A stretch of DNA of 12,158 bases, from assembly GCF_000717715.1 (NCBI RefSeq), contig NZ_JOAI01000085.1, positions 1-12,158 on the forward strand, read 5' to 3'. Position numbers and translations under genes: made by a program. Below the pieces are notes generated by a model. It had not been told where the DNA came from, made no database searches, and saw only the letters and a list, made by a program, of their open reading frames with translations. This stretch comes from Streptomyces sp. NRRL B-24484. Its GTDB lineage: Bacteria; Actinomycetota; Actinomycetes; Streptomycetales; Streptomycetaceae. Positions 1 through 8,923 of this stretch are shown here, in pieces (within the stretch, counting starts at the first letter, position 1; each line of letters opens with the position of its first letter).

Positions 1-1
1 C

Positions 2-133
2 GACCTCGTCGCGCCCCTGAACGCCATGCGCCCCCACCTCGGCCCGGCCCACACCGACCTCGCCACCCGCCTCGACGACCTCACCCACCACACCGACCGT
101 CTCCGCCATGACAGCGACCGACGACGCGCCTGA
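2..133 (+). CDS. 3' end of an unknown protein gene (partial)
   Basis: A frame open from the left edge ends at TGA 131-133 and gives 43 residues of a hydrophilic, probably helical C-terminus rich in Asp, His, Arg and Leu. Nearly every codon ends in C or G, as in genuine genes of this genome. The family cannot be recognised from this fragment. Its last 26 bases overlap the next gene in a different frame, so the two were probably translated in a coupled way. A frameshift splitting one longer helical protein across the two frames is also possible. Confidence 0.55.
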   Translation, partial: DLVAPLNAMRPHLGPAHTDLATRLDDLTHHTDRLRHDSDRRRA

Positions 134-332
134 CCGCACCCCCGGCACCACCGAAGAACGCTGGCAGCACATCCAGGACAAGATCACGGACCTCGAACGC
201 CGGATCCACGGGACCAGCTCCGCGGCCATCACCGCCATCGACACCCGCCTCGCCCACCTCGACGCCCTGCGCCGCCGCCTCGCCCAGGGCCCCTGGCCCC
301 TCACGGCCGGCGCCGGAGCCTCCCGCGGGTGA
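108..332 (+). CDS. Small hypothetical coiled-coil-like protein (74 aa)
   Basis: The ATG at 108 lies inside the 3' end of the upstream gene, and the stop TGA 330-332 overlaps the GTG start of the next gene, giving a tight three-gene string. No convincing Shine-Dalgarno precedes the ATG, which fits translational coupling. The protein is charged and helical: residues about 15-65 contain two heptad-like stretches (QHIQDKITDLERRI and TRLAHLDALRRRLAQ) that look able to form a short coiled coil. There is no membrane segment or signal peptide. Third codon positions are strongly G/C. I do not recognise a named family. By its neighbours it could belong to a small accessory-element operon, but no function can be assigned. 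Confidence 0.55.
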   Translation: MTATDDAPDRTPGTTEERWQHIQDKITDLERRIHGTSSAAITAIDTRLAHLDALRRRLAQGPWPLTAGAGASRG

Positions 333-770
333 CGCTCCACCAGGACGATTCCTGGCGCAGGCAGATGGCCCGCACGTTCGACGAGCTCGCCGGCGACCTG
401 GAAGCCGACCGGGACCTGGTGCCCGGGTGCACGGGCGAGGAAATGGCACTGCACCCGGCAATCGCCCGGGCCGAGGAGCTCCGGCAGGACCGTCCCCGCC
501 TCGTCGCCGACACCGTGCAAGGCCTGGCGGCGGACCCGTACGACCTCGACTGGGAACCTCCTCCGACCTGCCGTCCGAGGACCACGACGTCCTCGTGCTG
601 TTCGGCAGCGAGCTCGACGGCATCGAGGACGGCGACAGCAAGGCCAACCCGGCACTCGGCGTTGGTCGGCCTCGCCCCGCTCGACCGCTACGGCCTCTTC
701 GGCCCAGGCCGTACCCGCGACCCGCACCGCGGCTCCGGCCGCGACCGGCCGAGAACACACCCGGCGGGCC
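329..770 (+). pseudogene. Frameshifted hypothetical gene
   Basis: The GTG at 329 overlaps the previous stop (GTGA) and has a CGGAG-like ribosome site about 10 bases upstream. The first about 77 codons read as a normal soluble acidic protein (MTLHQDDSWRRQMARTFDEL onward, through LAADPYDLDWE) with excellent G/C third positions. Near 556-562 the coding signal jumps by one base: the other frame continues SDLPSEDHDVLVLFGSELDG with equally good codon use. Near 660-668 it appears to jump back (LAPLDRYGLFG). Two compensating single-base changes would explain this. The family is not recognised, and the true 3' end before the convergent regulator at 849 is uncertain. Real decay and sequencing error are both possible. 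Confidence 0.5.
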
Positions 771-848
771 CGGCCGTCTCGCCCGACCGTCCTCCAGGCG
801 CCGCCCCGTTCCCCTGCTGCGGCAGACCCCGACGCCGACCACGCCGGC

Positions 849-1772
849 TCACATGTCGTCCGGCCGGAGGGCGGGTGCGGCGGCCTGCTTGTCGGCGGCT
901 GTGGCGGCGAGCTTGTCGGCGGCTGTGGCGGCGAGGCTGCCGAGGAGCTTGACGCGCTCCTCGGTCGGGGATCCCGCCGCGCTCGTGTACACGTACATCA
1001 TCCATCCGGGGTGATCGGGTAGTTCGACGCCCTCGTAGACGAATTCGAGGTCGCCGACGTCGGGGTGGTGGATGTGCTTGGTGCCGGTGCGGTGCAGGCG
1101 CACGTCGTGGGCGGACCAGCGGCTGCTGAAGGCGTCGCTGCGGGCTGCGAGTTCCCCGATCAGGTCGGTGAGGAGTTTGTCGCGCGGGTTGCGTCCGGCG
1201 GCGGTGCGCAGGTTCGCGGCGGAGGCGTCGGCGGCGTGTTCCCACTGCGGATAGAAGGTACGGGCGGCGGGGCTGAGGAAGACGAACCGCGCGCTGTTGC
1301 TCCGGGCGTCCGGGTCCTCGAGCAGCGGGGCGAGCAGTGCGCGGGCGAGCGGGTTGGTGGCGAGGATTTCGGCGCGCTGGTCGACGATCCATGCGGGCGC
1401 TGCGGTGATCGCGTCGAGGAAGCACTGGAGCGAGGGGCGGATCGTCGCTGGTGCCGGGCGGGAGCGGCGCTGGCGGCGCGAGGGGTTCGCGGCCCGGGCG
1501 AGGTCGTGCAGGTGCTCGGTCTCCGCCTCGTCGAGGCGAAGCGCTCGGGCGAGGGCATCGAGGACTTCGGGGGAGACGCCGGCGAGGTTCCCGCGTTCCA
1601 TCTTCGCGTAGTAGTCGATGCTCATTCCGGCGAGCATGGCGACTTCCTCGCGGCGCAGACCGGGCAGGCGGCGACGGCCTCCGGCGACGATCCCCGCCTG
1701 CTCGGGGGTGATCCGGTCACGTCGTGTGCGCAGGAAGTCCCGCACCTCGGCCTGGTTGTCCATGCCGTCCAC
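849..1772 (-). CDS. XRE-family regulator with MmyB-like ligand-binding domain
   Basis: A 307-residue cytoplasmic transcription factor. The N-terminus (about residues 12-85) is a Cro/C1-type helix-turn-helix with the signature LPGLRREEVAMLAGMS followed by DYYAKMERG, typical of the actinobacterial MmyB-like subgroup. Residues about 105-280 match the linked MmyB-like ligand-binding domain (WIVDQRAEILATNPLARALL; NLRTAAGRNPRD; HHPDVGDLEFVYEG). The start is GTG 1772 or ATG 1763, three codons later; neither has a strong ribosome site. The gene diverges from the SDR gene at 1954, and such regulators usually control the adjacent oxidoreductase genes, so it is the likely regulator of the SDR/AKR island (inference). 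The far C-terminus is unusual: a 24-base tandem duplication encodes LAATAADK twice. Confidence 0.9.
   Translation of the reverse strand: MDGMDNQAEVRDFLRTRRDRITPEQAGIVAGGRRRLPGLRREEVAMLAGMSIDYYAKMERGNLAGVSPEVLDALARALRLDEAETEHLHDLARAANPSRRQRRSRPAPATIRPSLQCFLDAITAAPAWIVDQRAEILATNPLARALLAPLLEDPDARSNSARFVFLSPAARTFYPQWEHAADASAANLRTAAGRNPRDKLLTDLIGELAARSDAFSSRWSAHDVRLHRTGTKHIHHPDVGDLEFVYEGVELPDHPGWMMYVYTSAAGSPTEERVKLLGSLAATAADKLAATAADKQAAAPALRPDDM
887..934. repeat. 24-bp perfect tandem duplication inside the regulator's 3' end
   Basis: Two identical, directly adjacent 24-base copies lie at 887-910 and 911-934 (each beginning gcttgtcggcggctg). The length is a multiple of three, so the regulator frame is kept and the octapeptide LAATAADK is repeated near the C-terminus, outside the DNA-binding and ligand-binding domains. 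It looks like a slippage-prone in-frame minisatellite. Confidence 0.9.
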
Positions 1773-1953
1773 GGTACGGCGGACCAGGGACCTGAAGGAG
1801 TGACTGCCAGTACACGTACGAGCCGTCCCTCGCCCCGCCCTGGAGCCGGTGCTGCAATGGCTACGTCAGGGCGGTCCGGACCTTTCGGACCGCCGAGCGC
1901 CTACCGTCACCGGACGCCGGAGCGCACAACATCACCATGAAGGACAGGACACG
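1773..1953. promoter_or_regulatory. Divergent promoter region with 9-bp inverted repeat
   Basis: This 181-base gap separates the divergent regulator and SDR genes and must hold both promoters. A perfect inverted repeat, GGCGGTCCG (1870-1878) and CGGACCGCC (1886-1894), is separated by 7 bases. It is about 60 bases upstream of the SDR start and could be the regulator's operator or a hairpin in the SDR leader. A looser pair, AGGGAC and GTCCCT, lies closer to the regulator start. I could not assign -35/-10 boxes with confidence. Confidence 0.5.
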
Positions 1954-2688
1954 ATGAGCCAGGACCAGAAGCAGGGACGCGTCGCCGTCATCACCGGGGC
2001 CTCCTCCGGAATCGGCGCCGCGACCGCCCGGTCCCTGCACGCGGCGGGCTACCGGGTCGCGCTTCTCGCCCGCCGCGCGGACCGCATCAAGGCCCTCGCC
2101 GACGGCCTCGGCGACGGTGCGATCGCGATCTGCGCCGACGTCACCGACCGTGAGACCATCGTTGCGGCGGCCGAACAGGTGAAGCAGGAGTTCGGCGGCA
2201 CGGACGTGCTGGTGAACAACGCCGGGGTCATGCTGCTCGGGCCGTTCTCCGCCGAGCGGCGTGACGACCACCGCACGATGATCGAGGTCAACCTGCTCGG
2301 CGCGATCACGGCCACCGAGGTGTTCCTCGACCAGCTCAAGCACGGCGGCGGCGACCTGGTGAACATCTCCTCCGTCGCCGGCCGCGTTGCCAACGTCGGC
2401 AGCGGCGTGTACGCGGCCACGAAGTTCGGCATCAACGGCTGGTCGGAGTCGCTGCGCAAGGAGCTGCTGCCCGACGTGCGCGTCACCGTGATCGAGCCCG
2501 GCGTCGTCGCCACCGAGCTGCCCTCCCACATCACCCACGAAGCGACCCGCCAGGGCGCCCAGCAGCTCTACGACGCCGCCGAGGTCACCGCCGAGGACGT
2601 CGCCGAGGTCATCACCTTCGCCCTGCAGCGGCCCCGGCACCTGGCCATCCACGAGATCCTGCTCCGCCCCGTCGGCCAGGCGCTCTGA
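1954..2688 (+). CDS. SDR-family NAD(P)-dependent oxidoreductase
   Basis: A classical short-chain dehydrogenase of 244 residues, the usual family length. The Rossmann cofactor loop is TGASSGIG (residues 14-21). ALLARR at 36-41 places Arg after strand 2, which favours NADP(H). NNAG is at 88-91, and the catalytic set is Asn113, Ser140, Tyr153 and Lys157 (VYAATK). The C-terminal AEVITFALQRPRHLAIHEILLRP resembles the YdfG-like serine/3-hydroxy acid dehydrogenase branch. The substrate cannot be read from sequence. The start ATG 1954 follows AGGAC at 1941-1945 (8-base spacing); an ATG at 1937 is out of frame. It is the first gene of the + strand redox island and is divergent from the XRE regulator, which probably controls it. 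Confidence 0.92.
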   Translation: MSQDQKQGRVAVITGASSGIGAATARSLHAAGYRVALLARRADRIKALADGLGDGAIAICADVTDRETIVAAAEQVKQEFGGTDVLVNNAGVMLLGPFSAERRDDHRTMIEVNLLGAITATEVFLDQLKHGGGDLVNISSVAGRVANVGSGVYAATKFGINGWSESLRKELLPDVRVTVIEPGVVATELPSHITHEATRQGAQQLYDAAEVTAEDVAEVITFALQRPRHLAIHEILLRPVGQAL

Positions 2689-2876
2689 CCTGATCACCCT
2701 CTCTCGCGCAAACGGCGCACGCGTCGGCAGGGAACGAGCCTGTCGCACTGCGGCACGGACACCGGCCGCGGCGTGAGGGCCCCTCGGGGCTTCCCGCATC
2801 GGCCGCCCGCGCGCAGCCGGCCCGTGCCCGATGCTCGGCGCACCGGCATCGACCGACGAACGAACAGGACCACTTC
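2689..2876. other. Intergenic gap between SDR and first AKR
   Basis: These 188 bases are GC-rich with no convincing ORF. A short palindromic gcccctcggggc lies within about 2778-2791, but its loop is too small for a clear terminator. AGGA just before 2877 serves as the ribosome site of the next gene. A promoter may be present but is not recognisable. Confidence 0.4.
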
Positions 2877-5307
<2,431 letters not shown>

Positions 5308-5311
5308 ATGT

Positions 5312-5348
5312 CCGACAAAACCGGCATTCGGGTTCATACTTGTTTTGT
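5312..5348 (+). promoter_or_regulatory. Leaderless promoter and candidate operator of the winged-helix gene
   Basis: A -35-like CCGACA (5312-5317), a 17-base spacer and a -10-like CATACT (5335-5340) place the transcription start about at G5347, the first base of the GTG codon. A perfect inverted repeat, ACAAAAC (5315-5321) and GTTTTGT (5342-5348), brackets the -10 box and could be an autorepression site. The boxes are seen in sequence; their use is inferred. Confidence 0.5.
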
Positions 5349-5727
5349 GGCGGACGAGCACGAGCCCCGCACGAGCTGGACGTTCCTCACCCAGCACGCC
5401 CGGGTGCTCCTGATGATCTCGCGCGACCCGCAGGCGCGCGTACGGGATCTCGCAGCCGCGTGCGGACTGACGGAGCGGGCCGTGCAGGCGATCATCACCG
5501 ACCTGGAGAGCGCCGGCTACCTCACCCGCACCCGGCACGGCCGCCGCAACCACTACCGCATCACCCGCCACATGCACTTCCGCCACCCCGCCGAGGCCCG
5601 CCACGAGATCGCCGGCTTCCTGGAACTGTTCGCCGACCTCTCACCCCCCACCGGCACCGACGGCACACACGAAGGCCGTCCCGACGACCGGCACGGCCAC
5701 AAGCACGAGCGCGACCGGAGTTCCTGA
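5347..5727 (+). CDS. Winged helix-turn-helix (MarR/ArsR-like) transcriptional regulator
   Basis: A 126-residue protein with a winged helix at residues about 15-75. The recognition region is VRDLAAACGLTERAVQAIITDLESAGYL, followed by the wing TRTRHGRRNHYRI. The basic, disordered His/Arg/Asp-rich tail (about 100-126) is not part of the domain. GTG 5347 is preferred because a -10-like box ends six bases upstream (leaderless transcript) and WTFLTQHARVLL then begins at the normal family position. An ATG at 5308 is in frame but lies within the putative promoter and has no ribosome site. The target and ligand are unknown; autoregulation through the overlapping inverted repeat is plausible. Related one-domain regulators are common in streptomycetes. 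Confidence 0.8.
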   Translation: MADEHEPRTSWTFLTQHARVLLMISRDPQARVRDLAAACGLTERAVQAIITDLESAGYLTRTRHGRRNHYRITRHMHFRHPAEARHEIAGFLELFADLSPPTGTDGTHEGRPDDRHGHKHERDRSS

Positions 5728-5771
5728 ACCGGCCCACCGCACGGATCCCCCGCCACCCGGGGAGGACACCG

Positions 5772-6041
5772 ATGACCGACACCGACACCCTCAACGGAGA
5801 CGCCCTGCCGGCCGCGGCCACCACCAAACTCGCCGAGCTGAAGCACCTGGCCTGCGCCGCGGTGGACCACTGGAACAACGGCGACGGGAAGAGCGCGTAC
5901 GACGCCCTCAGCGCCGCCATGCCGGCCGCCGCCGCGGCCGCCACCGCTCTGAACCTCCTGCTCGAACTCGACCGGGCCTCGGCCCGCGCCGGGGAACGGC
6001 AACGCAGCCGCCACGACGGCGTCACCAGATGCTGGGGGTGA
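5772..6041 (+). CDS. Hypothetical protein (89 aa)
   Basis: The ATG at 5772 has a strong GGGGAGGA ribosome site (5759-5766). The protein is largely helical: TTKLAELKHLACAAVDHWNN, then YDALSAAMPAAAAAATALNL, where alanine-rich helix about residues 48-66 is hydrophobic but interrupted and more likely a soluble or amphipathic helix than a transmembrane span. The tail is basic and contains one Cys. It lies 44 bases after the winged-helix gene on the same strand, so the two may be co-transcribed. I do not recognise the family, and no function is proposed. Confidence 0.65.
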   Translation: MTDTDTLNGDALPAAATTKLAELKHLACAAVDHWNNGDGKSAYDALSAAMPAAAAAATALNLLLELDRASARAGERQRSRHDGVTRCWG

Positions 6042-6145
6042 CCAACCGGCCACCAGTGCCCCGCCCGCACCGCATCCGCAGCAGCGTCCGGGGCCCTGAA
6101 CGGCCGCAGAACGAACACACCACTCCCGCAGGAAGGCACACCACG

Positions 6146-6514
6146 GTGTCGAGCGAGCTGAAGACCAGCACGAGAAGGGTCGACGGAGCGGTGGTGTGCA
6201 TGCTCGCCGGCGACCTCCACCAGGGCACCGCCGACGAAGCGCTGCAGGCCCTGCACGCAGCACTCGCCGAGCTCCCGGAAGTTCTCGCTCTCGACCTGAG
6301 CGGAGTGGAACTGCTCGCCTCCGGCGGGCTCAACGTTCTGCTGCGGGCCAGGACCGCGGCCGCCGACCGGAGGGTGCCCACCGTCCTGGTCGCACCCAGC
6401 GCCGGGGCACGCCGGGTCCTGGAACTCACCGACACCGCCGGGCTGTTCCCCGTCTACGCCACCGCCGAGGACGCCGCCCGGCACGGCGAGGAACCGCCCG
6501 CCCCCGGCCGGTAG
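6146..6514 (+). CDS. STAS-domain anti-sigma factor antagonist
   Basis: A single STAS domain of 122 residues, the usual size for SpoIIAA/RsbV/BldG-type antagonists. Such proteins bind and sequester an RsbW-like anti-sigma kinase when unphosphorylated. Markers are the N-terminal strands (VDGAVVCMLAGDLHQGTADEAL), the core strand VLALDLSGVELL and the loop ASGGLNVLLRA, then LVAPSAGARRVLELTDTAGLFPVYATAEDA. The canonical phosphorylation loop is D-S-S/T-G; here it is Ala58-Ser59-Gly60-Gly61, so the Asp and second hydroxyl residue are lost while Ser59 aligns with the BldG phosphoserine. GTG 6146 has AGGAAGG at 6130-6136. An in-frame ATG at 6029 would overlap the previous gene and add a non-family extension. 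A SpoIIE-type phosphatase lies 2.4 kb downstream. Confidence 0.85.
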   Translation: MSSELKTSTRRVDGAVVCMLAGDLHQGTADEALQALHAALAELPEVLALDLSGVELLASGGLNVLLRARTAAADRRVPTVLVAPSAGARRVLELTDTAGLFPVYATAEDAARHGEEPPAPGR

Positions 6515-6529
6515 GACCACATCGGTCGA

Positions 6530-6627
6530 AGAGACTCCGGGAACCTTCGGCCGCCGACCGGGAGGCGCTGGTCGCCCTCTCCGACGGCGTCGAGCACGAC
6601 TTCCGGATCGTCGAAGGCATCGACTGA
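6530..6627 (+). pseudogene. Short coding-looking remnant after the STAS gene
   Basis: One frame from about 6530 to the TGA at 6625-6627 has excellent codon bias and reads LREPSAADREALVALSDGVE followed by HDFRIVEGID. It has no start codon of its own and is one frame away from the end of the STAS gene. It could be the shifted C-terminal extension of that gene or the 3' stub of a deleted gene. The family is not recognised. Confidence 0.35.
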
Positions 6628-6640
6628 CCGAGGTCCGGTC

Positions 6641-6659
6641 GGATCTTCACTGAAGATCC
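6641..6659. repeat. 19-bp near-perfect palindrome
   Basis: GGATCTTCA (6641-6649), a single central C, then TGAAGATCC (6651-6659): nine perfectly complementary bases per arm. It sits 14 bases after the preceding remnant and opens a gene-poor stretch. With a one-base centre it is a dyad rather than a good RNA hairpin, so a protein-binding site or a mobile-element end is more likely than a terminator. No partner copy is seen in the window. Confidence 0.6.
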
Positions 6660-7093
6660 ACCATCACGGCTTTCGCTGCCGCGGCCGCCGGTGCGGCGGG
6701 GTTCGTGGGTGCTCGCGCCGGTCGCGGGCGGCGGTCTGTGTGATCTGCTGTCGGGATCCCCACCCAGTCGTGCTCGGGAGTTTCCCCTGAGGGCCGTGGT
6801 TTGCGGTGCGGCCGATACGGCCGCACCGATCGCGCCATCCGGTGGACCGGGGCCTGCGGCACCGTCGTGGAGACCGACTGTTTCACCTTGATGGTCGATC
6901 ACCACGACACCTGGCTGGCACGTTTACCCGGAATCCGGGTCTACGGGCCGAAGGACGGCCACCGGGTTCGTAACCTCGGTCGGCGAACCGGTCGACGGGC
7001 CGCCAGTTGCCGATCGCGGCCGCACCGGTCTTGAGGAGTCGGTGATGGCGATACCGCTCGGCGGTCGGACTGCGCGGGGTACGGCCTGTCCGG
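6660..7093. other. Gene-poor, probably decayed region
   Basis: About 430 bases without a supportable gene. Open frames exist on both strands but have mixed third positions and no family motifs. The best local coding signal is on the + strand from about 6800 to 6975 (VETDCFTLMVDHHDTWLARL, then PGIRVYGPKDGHRV), with no start or recognised family; it may be a gene remnant. Confidence 0.4.
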
Positions 7094-7543
7094 TCAGCCG
7101 TGCAGGAGTTCTACCGCTGGGGTGTGGTTGCCGGTTGCTGCGGTTCCCGTCATCGCCGAGGAGGCTGTTTCCGGGTGGGTGCCGGGCGGCACCACCAGGA
7201 GGAGGAAGTGGTCCTGGAAGCCTCGTATGAGGCTGATCGTCGCATCGCTGCCGGCGAACCGGCCGATCTTGATCACCGTGCCGTTGACCACGAGGGTGCG
7301 GGGCACGCCCTCCCAGGCCGGACTGTCGAGGCTCACCCGGACGATGCGTCCGAGATGGGCAGCGAGCGCGGTGATGAGGTCCGGCAGTTCGGCGAGGAGG
7401 TGGTGGGAACGGGGCCACCAGGCACCGTCGAAGACACCCTGCCGCAGCATCTTCGGCTCCAGCGTCAGACGGGGCAACGGCGGAACCCCGGGCACCGACC
7501 ACGGCCCGGGAGAGGAGGGAACAGGGAGGGGAATCGGCATCAT
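7094..7543 (-). CDS. DUF5994 family protein
   Basis: A 149-residue protein matching the actinobacterial DUF5994 family: PRLTLEPKMLRQGVFDGAWW carries the hallmark DGAWWPRS, followed by LLAELPDLITALAAHLGRIV, VPRTLVVNGTVIKIGRFAG and FLLLVVPPGTHPETA. The molecular function of the family is unknown. It is predicted soluble, with no signal peptide. Two adjacent ATGs (7543 and 7540) fit the usual short family N-terminus; a TTG at 7618 with a close GAGGA would add 25 residues and is the alternative. Neither ATG has a strong ribosome site. It diverges from the CBS-domain gene. DUF5994 genes commonly lie near stress-signalling genes in streptomycetes, consistent with the STAS and SpoIIE genes nearby. 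Confidence 0.82.
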   Translation of the reverse strand: MMPIPLPVPSSPGPWSVPGVPPLPRLTLEPKMLRQGVFDGAWWPRSHHLLAELPDLITALAAHLGRIVRVSLDSPAWEGVPRTLVVNGTVIKIGRFAGSDATISLIRGFQDHFLLLVVPPGTHPETASSAMTGTAATGNHTPAVELLHG

Positions 7544-7795
7544 GCGGGGCCGCCCGTCCGGTCCACGTGGGGACCACTCAAGGCCCAGGGCGACGTCGGC
7601 GCTGATGCCGGTGTGCAAAATGTCCTCGGCTGTCTCGCACCGTACTCCGCGGCGGCCTTGCAGCGGTCACCCGACCCGGCCGCAGGAGTAGCCTCGAAGT
7701 CATCCAGGGCATCCCGCATCCCGGTACCCGCTCCGGCTTCGTTCTGGGTGAAGGGAATTTCCGGGCAGACCAGGTGGGCCCGGAGACGGGAAACG

Positions 7796-8230
7796 GTGAA
7801 CACCGTGACCACTCATCCCCTCCGGTCAGCACGGCCCGGCCACGGCCTCACGGTCGCCGACGCCATGGAACCCTGCCCCTACCAGATAGCCGACGATGAC
7901 ACCGTCGACCGGGCCAACGACATCTTTCACAGCGCCCACATCGACTACCTGCTCGTCCGCGACCACAACGGCCGCTGCGAAGGGCTGGTCACCCGCACCG
8001 GACTCCACCCGTTCGTGACCCGATCCTGGGACAGCGAACGGACCGCCATCAGCTCCACCACGCACCAGCACGGCCCTTTCGCCTGGCCGACCATGGGACT
8101 GGCTCTCGCGGCAATCGCCATGCGGATCAAGCACCTGACGGTATGGCCCGTCATCGACGACGACGGCTACACCCTCGGCGTCCTCACCGCGGACCGCGCC
8201 ACCATCCTGCTCGGCACCACGCCGGTATGA
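7796..8230 (+). CDS. CBS-domain protein
   Basis: A 144-residue stand-alone protein with two degenerate CBS modules: residues about 19-75 (LTVADAMEPCPYQIADDDTV, then HIDYLLVRDHNGRCEGLVTR) and about 84-140 (LALAAIAMRIKHLTVWPVID, then DDGYTLGVLTADRATILL). CBS pairs usually bind adenosine nucleotides and act as energy or redox sensors; the ligand here is unknown. GTG 7796 has GGAG at 7782-7785 (10-base spacing); GTG 7805 is the alternative. The same frame stays open far upstream across the opposite DUF5994 gene, but that part has no coding character. It is divergent from the DUF5994 gene, and the 250-base gap between them must contain both promoters. Confidence 0.85.
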   Translation: MNTVTTHPLRSARPGHGLTVADAMEPCPYQIADDDTVDRANDIFHSAHIDYLLVRDHNGRCEGLVTRTGLHPFVTRSWDSERTAISSTTHQHGPFAWPTMGLALAAIAMRIKHLTVWPVIDDDGYTLGVLTADRATILLGTTPV

Positions 8231-8339
8231 ATCCTCGAGCGGCGCACGACCGGAGCCCGCAGAAGCAGCTTGCGGCACGCGGACCGCAGGCAAGCGTCAG
8301 CCGGGTGGGACGGGCAGACCGGGTGCCGTCCGGGCGGTC

Positions 8340-8553
8340 GGACTCGGCCGAGGTGGAAGACCGTGATGGTGATGGTCTGCTCGCGGATACGGTACTGGAC
8401 CCGTAGCCGACCGGAGTGCGGTGGATGCCGCCGGCCCCGACGGTGAAGGCGCCGGCCGGGCGGGGTCTTCGGCGACGTGCTCCTGCTCGGGCCGGCCTGC
8501 CGTGCCGGAGCCCCCGGCTTGGTGCGGGCCTCGGTGATCGGGTAGCTGTTCAT
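8340..8553 (-). pseudogene. Remnant of a Phd/YefM antitoxin fused to a RelE/ParE toxin tail
   Basis: On the minus strand ATG 8553 begins MNSYPITEARTKPGAPARQA, matching the N-terminus of Phd/YefM antitoxins (normally ...ITEARTKLG.L.R.A). The expected rest of the antitoxin is absent. After about 25 low-complexity codons the same frame reads GRLRVQYRIREQTITITVFH then LGRV, the C-terminal beta-strands of a RelE/ParE-type toxin (Y.V.Y.I.D....V..V.H). The frame then runs on without a natural stop. A large internal deletion, or several, has therefore joined antitoxin start to toxin end. Neither protein should be functional. Identification rests on motif resemblance at both ends in the correct order and strand. 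Confidence 0.65.
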
Positions 8554-8697
8554 ACGCAGGATCTTGCAGTCGTGCGCACTACGGGACAGTCGATCCTGCC
8601 CGGGCCACCGCTTCCTGCCGGGTCGCAGTGCGGAGTCGTTGAGGTCACCGTGGATGGTGGGTGCCGGGCCGCCGAGCGGACCGCGAGAGGGGACGTG
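8554..8697. other. Short gap upstream of the toxin-antitoxin remnant
   Basis: No gene is recognised. It would have carried the promoter of the antitoxin remnant on the minus strand, and the AGAGGGGA ribosome-site-like sequence (8685-8692 region) for the next small ORF on the plus strand. Confidence 0.3.
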
Positions 8698-8907
8698 ATG
8701 GCAGCGAACGAATCTTCGGCTCCGGGCTGGTCGCCGAAGACAGAAGCACGCACCGAGCTGCAGTGGGCGATCGGTGCGCAAACCCGGCCCCTCGGCCGGT
8801 ACGGCGGGCAGCACCACTGTGCGCCGGTGGATCGGGCACATGCGTACGTGCCGGTGACCGGCGGCTTCGGAGCACCGGCGGCCTCCGGCCCGGAGCAGCG
8901 GCTGTAG
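8698..8907 (+). CDS. Possible small ORF (69 aa), function unknown
   Basis: The ATG at 8698 follows a strong AGAGGGGACGTG ribosome site, and the frame ends at TAG 8905-8907, 16 bases before the phosphatase start. The product is soluble with no recognised motif; it contains one Trp-rich-like ELQWAIG segment and one Cys. Codon bias is weaker than in neighbouring genes. It may be a leader ORF coupled to the phosphatase or simply chance. Confidence 0.25.
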   Translation: MAANESSAPGWSPKTEARTELQWAIGAQTRPLGRYGGQHHCAPVDRAHAYVPVTGGFGAPAASGPEQRL

Positions 8908-8923
8908 GCGGGCTGGCGGCGCG

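Noticed and set aside
1065..1940. Plus-strand open frame opposite the XRE regulator.
   Set aside because: Gly/Val/Glu-rich mirror of the regulator, with no family pattern.
6800..6975. Possible gene fragment with moderate coding bias (VETDCFTLMVDHHDTWLARL).
   Set aside because: No start, no recognised family and too short to support as a gene; only noted as a possible remnant.
7100..7795. N-terminal extension of the CBS protein across the DUF5994 gene.
   Set aside because: No coding character on this strand there; a GTG with a ribosome site at 7796 gives the normal length.
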